9,230 bases of DNA from Treponema sp. (GTDB lineage: Bacteria; Spirochaetota; Spirochaetia; Treponematales; Treponemataceae), in the NCBI GenBank assembly GCA_014804085.1, contig JAAVAM010000066.1, positions 1 to 9,230 on the forward strand, read 5' to 3'. The notes under the pieces were generated by a model. That model had not been told where the DNA came from. It saw only the letters and a program-made list of their open reading frames with translations, and ran no database searches. Positions 5,176 to 9,230 of the stretch are shown here, in pieces. How positions within the stretch are numbered: the first letter of the stretch is position 1; the number at the start of each line of letters is the position of its first letter. The translations under genes were made by a program, and so were the position numbers.

Positions 5176-7188
5176 GTGAGTACAAAAAACGAAGGGAGTG
5201 AAAAAAAGACGACCGGGCTTGACGACCTGATGCTCACCACCAACGAAAGCGAAATCAAGGAGCTGATGAAAGACCTTGACCGGGAACAGTCCTACCGCGA
5301 GCATACCTGCTGGCGGCAGCATATCACCGTGATTATCTCCGTGGCGTTCGTGCTGTTCCAGCTGTACGCCACGCTTTCCGGCAGGATTCCGGCGCAGATT
5401 CTGAGGGCGAGCCATTTGGCGTTCGTGCAGGCACTGGCATTCCTGCTGTTCCCCGCGTTCAAGCACCTGCCGCGCAACACGCTGCCCCTGCATGACGTGC
5501 TGCTCGCCATTGTGGGCGCGGCATGCTGGATTTATATTGTCATCAATTTCCAGCAGCTGGTGCGCCGCGCGGGCGCATATACGCCGCTCGACATCACCGT
5601 GGGCGCAATCGGCATCCTCGTCCTCATCGAAAGCTGCCGCCGCATCGTGGGTCTGCCCATTCTGATTATCGCGGTCGCTTTTATCTGCTATGCGTTCGCC
5701 GGGCCGTACCTGCCGGGATTCCTCAACCACCGGGGCTATTCGTTCCAGCGCGTGGTGAGCCACCTGTTCTTCAACACCGAAGGCATCATGGGAACGCCGA
5801 TCGGAGCGTGTTCCACATTCATATTCCTGTTTATCCTGTTCGGCGCGCTGCTCGAAAGCACGGGAATCGGGCAGTTCTTCATTGACATGTGCAACGCGAT
5901 CGCGGGCGGCGCGAGCGGCGGGCCGGCAAAGGTCGCCGTACTTTCGAGCGCGCTTCTGGGCACAGTGTCGGGCAGTTCGGTCTCGAACACCGTCGGGTCG
6001 GGCAGTTTCACGATCCCCATGATGAAAAAACTGGGCTACAAGGGCGAATTCGCAGGCGCGGTCGAGGCCGCGGCAAGCACGGGCGGTCAGCTCATGCCGC
6101 CGATCATGGGCGCGGCGGCGTTCCTCATGGCGGAAAGCCTCGGCATGCCGTACATCACGATCGTAAAGGCGGCGATTATCCCCGCGCTACTCTATTTTAC
6201 GGGAATCTTCATCACCGTCCACCTTGAGGCGAAAAAACTGGGGCTGAAAGGCATGCCCAAAAACGAGCTGCCCAAATTCCTGCCGCTGTTCCTGCGCAAA
6301 GGATATATGGTGCTGCCGCTGCTGGTCATCATCGTGTTCCTGTGCATGGGGCGCACCGCCGTCTACGCCGCGCTGATGGGCATCGTCTCGGCACTGCTGA
6401 TCGGCATTGTGTCGTCGTTCGTGGACATGGCGCAAGGAAAAAAGCCGTCTTTCACGATAAACGAAGTGGTCAACATCATGTGCGCGGCGGCGCGGAACAT
6501 CATCAGCGTGGCGATTGCCTGCGCCATGGCGGGAATCATCATCGGCATCGTGACGCTGACGGGCATCGGGCTGAAATTCGGCGCGGGGCTGATTTCTATC
6601 TCGCACGGCATCGTGTTCATCACGCTTTTCCTAACGATGATTTCTTCTATTATTCTGGGCATGGGCGCACCGACGACCGCAAACTACCTGATTACGTCCA
6701 CGATTACGGCGGGCGCGATTATCGGGCTGGGCATTGAGCCGCTCGCCGCGCACATGTTCGCATTTTACTTCGGCATCATCGCGGATGTCACCCCGCCGGT
6801 CGCGCTCGCCGCCATTGCAGGCGCGGCAATCGCAAAGGCAAAGCCGATCCGAACCGCGTTCCAGGCGACGAAGCTCGCCGTCGGCGCGTTCATCATTCCG
6901 TATATGTTCGTGTTCAACCCGCAGATGCTGATGATCAACGCGTCCGTGGGCAACGTCATCTGGATTGTGTTCACCGCGCTCATCGGCATGTTCGGCGTAA
7001 GCTCCGCGCTCGAAGGCTACGTGTTCCGCAGGACGGGCATGGCGGAGCGCGGGCTGTTCCTCGTAGGCGGACTGCTCTGCATCATCCCCGAAAGCCGCAC
7101 CGACATCGTGGGGCTGCTAATCATCGCCGTGCTCGTGATGTTTCAGCTGATACAGAACGCCCGCAACCGGGCAAAAACCGCCGCCTAG
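5176..7188 (+). CDS. TRAP transporter permease, fused DctQ-DctM type (4TM/12TM)
   Basis: Ion-gradient-driven inner-membrane permease working with the TAXI receptor. 670 residues from GTG 5176, preceded by AAGGAG seven bases upstream. The first ~45 residues are hydrophilic and cytoplasmic (EIKELMKDLDREQS); ~48-175 hold the hydrophobic helices replacing the separate small DctQ subunit; from ~190 the DctM-like domain begins. Family landmarks: GSSVSNTVGSGSFTIPMMKK (266-285), EAAASTGGQLMPPIMGAAAF (297-316), GMGAPTTANYLI (495-506) and DVTPPVALAAIAGAAIAKA (537-555). Three or four further hydrophobic helices follow at the C-terminus, to ~658. Length and architecture match the TRAP 4TM/12TM fusion family that pairs with TAXI receptors. 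It is last in the three-gene operon and followed by tandem hairpins. Confidence 0.93.
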   Translation: MSTKNEGSEKKTTGLDDLMLTTNESEIKELMKDLDREQSYREHTCWRQHITVIISVAFVLFQLYATLSGRIPAQILRASHLAFVQALAFLLFPAFKHLPRNTLPLHDVLLAIVGAACWIYIVINFQQLVRRAGAYTPLDITVGAIGILVLIESCRRIVGLPILIIAVAFICYAFAGPYLPGFLNHRGYSFQRVVSHLFFNTEGIMGTPIGACSTFIFLFILFGALLESTGIGQFFIDMCNAIAGGASGGPAKVAVLSSALLGTVSGSSVSNTVGSGSFTIPMMKKLGYKGEFAGAVEAAASTGGQLMPPIMGAAAFLMAESLGMPYITIVKAAIIPALLYFTGIFITVHLEAKKLGLKGMPKNELPKFLPLFLRKGYMVLPLLVIIVFLCMGRTAVYAALMGIVSALLIGIVSSFVDMAQGKKPSFTINEVVNIMCAAARNIISVAIACAMAGIIIGIVTLTGIGLKFGAGLISISHGIVFITLFLTMISSIILGMGAPTTANYLITSTITAGAIIGLGIEPLAAHMFAFYFGIIADVTPPVALAAIAGAAIAKAKPIRTAFQATKLAVGAFIIPYMFVFNPQMLMINASVGNVIWIVFTALIGMFGVSSALEGYVFRRTGMAERGLFLVGGLLCIIPESRTDIVGLLIIAVLVMFQLIQNARNRAKTAA

Positions 7189-7197
7189 CACGGACGA

Positions 7198-7260
7198 ACA
7201 GGCTGCACCCGCGTCCGCAAAGAACGCCGGCAGCCTGTCTTTTCCGCACGGCGGAATTTT
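7198..7260 (+). terminator. Tandem terminators after the TRAP operon
   Basis: First hairpin: ACAGGCTGC (7198-7206) with GCAGCCTGT (7230-7238), 9 bp, long 23-nt loop, then CTTTT. Second: TTCCGC (7242-7247) with GCGGAA (7251-7256), 3-nt loop, then TTTTCT. Together they should stop transcripts from the permease before the regulator gene. Confidence 0.75.
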
Positions 7261-7267
7261 CTCCCCG

Positions 7268-7341
7268 TTCTCGATTATACAAAGAATACCATAGGCTCAT
7301 CTCGAAAACAGTTAGTTTTTTAAAGAAAATTCTCGATTATA
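7268..7341 (+). promoter_or_regulatory. Repeat array and promoter upstream of the XRE regulator gene
   Basis: TTCTCGATTATA occurs twice without mismatch (7268-7279 and 7330-7341). Its core TCTCGA also occurs between them, so TCTCGA begins at 7269, 7300 and 7331, exactly 31 bp apart each time. An AAAAC-AGTTA-GTTTT inverted repeat lies at 7305-7319. The last TCTCGA abuts a -10-like TATAGT (7338-7343). The layout fits an operator set for autoregulation by the adjacent regulator; a clear -35 is not visible. Confidence 0.5.
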
Positions 7342-7350
7342 GTGAGAGAA

Positions 7351-7632
7351 ATGGATGATTACTCCAAAGCCTTTCGCCAGAACGTAAAATATTACCGTCG
7401 TCGGCAATCCGTTTCGCAGACAGAACTTTCCATCCGCTGTGATTGCGCCATCGGCACGATTGGCGGCATCGAAGCTGGCAAGGCAAAGCCGTCGTTCGAC
7501 ATGATTCTCAGGATTGCCGACGCGCTCAAAGTCACGCCCGCCGATTTATTCATCTGCGACATCTCAAAGGACAAGGCAGAAATCAAGCGCGAGCTGAAAG
7601 ACCAGTTCGACACGATGATCGACCGGCTGTAG
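7351..7632 (+). CDS. Small XRE-family (HTH_3) DNA-binding regulator
   Basis: 93 residues. A Cro/CI-type helix-turn-helix fills most of the protein: FRQNVKYYRRRQSVSQTELS (residues 6-25), then CAIGTIGGIEAGKAKPSFDM with the IEAGKAKPS turn, then ILRIADALKVTPADLF. The C-terminal ~25 residues (DISKDKAEIKRELKDQFDTM) are charged and probably helical, perhaps for dimerisation. There is no effector domain, so it is likely a simple repressor that may act on its own repeat-rich promoter. Start choice: an in-frame GTG lies three codons upstream at 7342, but it overlaps the -10-like TATAGT; if that box is used, transcription would begin at about the ATG of 7351, making the message leaderless. The end is 1 nt from the end of the convergent mutY-like gene. 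Its target genes are unknown. Confidence 0.85.
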   Translation: MDDYSKAFRQNVKYYRRRQSVSQTELSIRCDCAIGTIGGIEAGKAKPSFDMILRIADALKVTPADLFICDISKDKAEIKRELKDQFDTMIDRL

Positions 7633-7633
7633 G

Positions 7634-8482
7634 CTAATCCGCAATCCGAAACAGACCGTCACGGACGGCAACCAGATGCTCGGCAAGCAGCCTGTCCGCG
7701 GCGCGTTCCAGCCGCGCGATGTCGATATGCTCGGCCTTTGCAATCTGATCAAGCGAGGCCGCCGCGTTTTGGGCAAGGTGACGCAGGATTGCCCCGCGCG
7801 CCTGCCGCAGCGAGCCTTCAAAACGGGACTGCCGCGCGTACTGGCGCGACTTCCGCGACGGGTTCTCCCCTTTTTTCTTCAAGTCCGCGCCGTAATCCAT
7901 GAGCGCATAGTACCATTCGCGCGGGTTCGTCCGATCCAGCGTCTGTTCGATAAGCGGCACGATTTCCTTGTCGTCGATTTTCCGTGTCCCGTCGGCAAGC
8001 GCGCCGTCCGAAAAAAAGCGGTGAATGAACACCGAGCGGATATTCGTCTCGATAAACACGTTCGGCTGATTATAGGCAAACGTGCCCACCGCGCCCGCCG
8101 TGTACGGACCGATGCCGGGAAGCGACCGCAACGCCTCCTGCGTGCGCGGGAACACGCCGCCATGCTCCGCGCAGACCGCCTTGCACGCCTTGTGCAGGAA
8201 CACCGCGCGGCGGTTGTAGCCAAGTCCCACCCAATGCGCGAGTACGTCAGAAAGCGCGGCGGCGGCAAGCGACTGCACAGTGGGAAACACGCGCATCCAT
8301 TCGTCGTATTTGGCGATGACGCGCGCCGTCTGCGTCTGCTGCAACATCATCTCCGAAACGAGCACGGCATACGGGTCGGAAATGCCGCGCCAGGCAAAAT
8401 CACGCCCGTGCGCACGGTAGAACGACCAGATGTCGTCCCTGAACGCACTGATTTCGCCGGGAAGAAGGACAAGCGCGCTCAT
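7634..8482 (-). CDS. mutY: MutY-like A/G-specific adenine glycosylase, without Fe-S cluster motif
   Basis: HhH-GPD base-excision enzyme; true MutY removes adenine opposite 8-oxoguanine. 282 residues. Clear MutY features: FAWRGISDPY (29-38), LVSEMMLQQTQT (41-52) with the conserved Glu44, FPTVQSLAAA, VGLGYNRRA (85-93), and the helix-hairpin-helix LPGIGPYTAG (121-130). Departures: where MutY has its catalytic Asp (D-x-NV-x-R) this protein has ETNIRS with Glu145; the four cysteines of the C-terminal [4Fe-4S] cluster are missing (positions ~197-225 read DYGADLKKKGENPSRKS and onward with no Cys); and there is no NUDIX-like 8-oxoG-recognition domain, only ~55 residues resembling a winged helix. It is therefore a clusterless, shorter subgroup, and its base specificity may differ. 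Its ATG overlaps the apt stop codon (ATGA, 8482-8479), so it is translated from the apt message. Confidence 0.8.
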   Translation of the reverse strand: MSALVLLPGEISAFRDDIWSFYRAHGRDFAWRGISDPYAVLVSEMMLQQTQTARVIAKYDEWMRVFPTVQSLAAAALSDVLAHWVGLGYNRRAVFLHKACKAVCAEHGGVFPRTQEALRSLPGIGPYTAGAVGTFAYNQPNVFIETNIRSVFIHRFFSDGALADGTRKIDDKEIVPLIEQTLDRTNPREWYYALMDYGADLKKKGENPSRKSRQYARQSRFEGSLRQARGAILRHLAQNAAASLDQIAKAEHIDIARLERAADRLLAEHLVAVRDGLFRIAD

Positions 8483-9012
8483 GCGCCGTCAAACGTGATG
8501 AGCGTCGTCACGGTCGCCGGGCGGAGCGCGTCCTCATAGCGCAGGGCAGGCAGCCCGATAACACCGAACACGTCGCTCACCGTGCCGCCGCCCATCGCAA
8601 GCAGTTTCCGTGCGGCGGCAAGCGTTCCGCCCGTGGCAATCAGGTCGTCCACCAGAAGATACGAAGCACCGTCCTGCACGTCGGCCTTGTGCACCTCGAT
8701 TTCCGCCGTGCCGTATTCGAGCGAGTACGCGCAGCGGTACACGTCGCCGGGAAGCTTCCCTTTCTTGCGGATAAGCACGAGCGGCAGCCCCCGTTCCCGC
8801 GCGAACGGCGCGGCAAACAGAAAGCCCCTGCTCTCAACGGCGGCAACCGCGTCAAAGTGCGCGTCCGCATATATATCGAGCATCCGGCGGATACAATGGC
8901 GGAACGCCTCCGGCTGCGTCAGCACGCTCGTAATATCATAAAACAAAATGCCCGGCCGGGGAAAATCGGGCACACGGCGGATCGCCTTGTCCAGCAGTTC
9001 GTCTTTTGGCAT
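8479..9012 (-). CDS. apt: Adenine phosphoribosyltransferase
   Basis: Purine salvage: adenine + PRPP gives AMP + pyrophosphate, in the cytoplasm. 177 residues, the usual length. Landmarks: DFPRPGILFYDITSVL (16-31), AVESRGFLFAAP (58-69), IRKKGKLPG (81-89), the LEYGTAEIEVH segment (98-108) with the conserved acidic residue, and the PRPP-binding LLVDDLIATGGT (119-130). The ATG at 9012 is chosen because homology starts about ten residues inside and the sequence further upstream (the frame stays open to 9168) does not resemble the family and lies across the promoter. No Shine-Dalgarno precedes this ATG, while a good promoter ends five bases from it, so the message may be leaderless. Overlaps the next gene by 4 nt. 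Confidence 0.95.
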   Translation of the reverse strand: MPKDELLDKAIRRVPDFPRPGILFYDITSVLTQPEAFRHCIRRMLDIYADAHFDAVAAVESRGFLFAAPFARERGLPLVLIRKKGKLPGDVYRCAYSLEYGTAEIEVHKADVQDGASYLLVDDLIATGGTLAAARKLLAMGGGTVSDVFGVIGLPALRYEDALRPATVTTLITFDGA

Positions 9013-9017
9013 ACCGT

Positions 9018-9046
9018 ATTGTACCGCAATCCGCCCCCGCTGTCTA
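9018..9046 (-). promoter_or_regulatory. apt: Sigma70-type promoter of apt, immediately next to the ATG
   Basis: On the minus strand TAGACA (9046-9041, 5 of 6 to TTGACA), 17-bp spacer, TACAAT (9023-9018, 5 of 6 to TATAAT). The -10 ends only five bases before the ATG at 9012, so transcription should begin on or within a base or two of the start codon. Confidence 0.6.
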
Positions 9047-9072
9047 CGCGACTGCCACGCAACGCTCACCAC

Positions 9073-9113
9073 CGGGTTTTGGAAGCAAGCCTTTGTCTTG
9101 CTTCCAAAACTCG
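9073..9113. repeat. Perfect 14-bp inverted repeat between two minus-strand genes
   Basis: GTTTTGGAAGCAAG (9076-9089) and CTTGCTTCCAAAAC (9097-9110) pair perfectly around a 7-nt loop; three more pairs (one G-U) extend the stem to 9073-9113. It starts just past the stop codon of the gene ending at 9116 and lies upstream of the apt promoter. Neither strand shows a U tract after the stem, so it is either a factor-assisted terminator or 3'-end stabiliser, or a dispersed repeat element. Confidence 0.6.
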
Positions 9114-9115
9114 CG

Positions 9116-9230
9116 CTATGCCTTTGCCCCGTGGTTCGTATCCGCCATCTTGATGCCGGCCGCGTCATAGCGGGCGGAGTGCGGTTTCTTGCCTTGCAGA
9201 ATGGCGTCGAGCGTTGTACCGGACGGCAGC
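9116..9230 (-). CDS. C-terminal end of an unrecognised protein
   Basis: A minus-strand frame is open from the window edge to TAG at 9118-9116, giving 37 complete codons (ending KMADTNHGAKA). Codons end mostly in G or C, like the confident GC-rich genes here, and a strong hairpin follows the stop directly, both supporting a real gene end. The sequence (starting LPSGTTLDAILQGKK) is too short for me to name; the bulk of the gene lies outside the window. A competing frame that runs on into apt is less gene-like. Confidence 0.5.
   Translation of the reverse strand, partial: LPSGTTLDAILQGKKPHSARYDAAGIKMADTNHGAKA

Noticed and set aside
5152..5763. 203-codon minus-strand frame opposite the TRAP permease N-terminus
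   Set aside because: Antisense to a gene with strong family motifs; His/Arg/Gln-rich composition typical of a complement frame.
7676..8539. Long plus-strand frame (287 codons) opposite mutY
   Set aside because: Arg-rich complement frame of a well supported gene; it runs across the apt-mutY junction and has no recognisable motif.
9013..9168. N-terminal extension of apt to an upstream start at 9168
   Set aside because: The extra 52 residues do not resemble any Apt, they cover the promoter, the hairpin and the end of the preceding gene, and the family alignment fits a start at 9012.
1..9230. CRISPR array, tRNA, rRNA, insertion sequence or prophage
   Set aside because: No regularly spaced array of repeats of CRISPR length, no cloverleaf-type sequence, no transposase or phage gene and no terminal inverted repeats were seen; the 31-bp-phased hexamers are far too short to be CRISPR repeats.

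Overview
The window reads as a chromosomal segment of a host-associated spirochaete, most plausibly Treponema-like. This is an inference from gene content (secreted lipoproteins with relaxed lipoboxes, a polysaccharide-degrading lipoprotein, a KDPG aldolase with a C-terminal extension, a TAXI-TRAP system) and not from any marker gene. Most genes are GC-rich (single 60-base lines counted by eye gave 36-38 G+C). The pectate lyase gene is clearly poorer in GC (22-25 per 60 in two lines counted).

Layout. 1-288 (+): C-terminal end of a caspase-family protein. 459-2351 (-): family PL1 pectate lyase, probably a surface lipoprotein, with a 10-G homopolymer inside its signal peptide. 2507-3475 (-): KDPG/KHG aldolase (eda) carrying a glyoxalase/VOC-like C-terminal domain. 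A 221-bp divergent promoter region follows. 3697-7188 (+): a three-gene TAXI-type TRAP operon (binding lipoprotein, DUF1850 protein, fused DctQ-DctM permease), closed by two tandem hairpins. 7351-7632 (+): small XRE-family regulator behind an unusual array of evenly spaced repeats. On the minus strand, apt (9012-8479) and a mutY-like glycosylase (8482-7634) overlap by 4 nt. The end of an unrecognised minus-strand gene lies at 9230-9116.

How the parts may fit. Pectate lyase and KDPG aldolase are the first and last steps of pectin/galacturonate breakdown. The TRAP operon is divergent from eda across a compact shared regulatory region, so it is a reasonable candidate for uptake of an acid from the same pathway, although TAXI substrates cannot be read from sequence. 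The apt-mutY pair is an unrelated housekeeping unit.

Most notable observation. The pectate lyase has a consensus -10 box, a perfect AGGAGG and a correctly spaced ATG at 2364, but that ATG is out of frame with the enzyme. With the 10 G residues seen here it reaches a stop after 30 codons. With 9 (or 12) G residues it would read straight through a good lipoprotein signal peptide into the enzyme. This is the architecture of a slipped-strand phase-variable (contingency) gene captured in a low or OFF state, or else a homopolymer error in the assembly. Other points: a mutY homologue with no iron-sulphur cysteines and Glu where MutY has its catalytic Asp, an aldolase-VOC fusion, TCTCGA sites exactly 31 bp apart upstream of the XRE gene, and a likely leaderless apt transcript.
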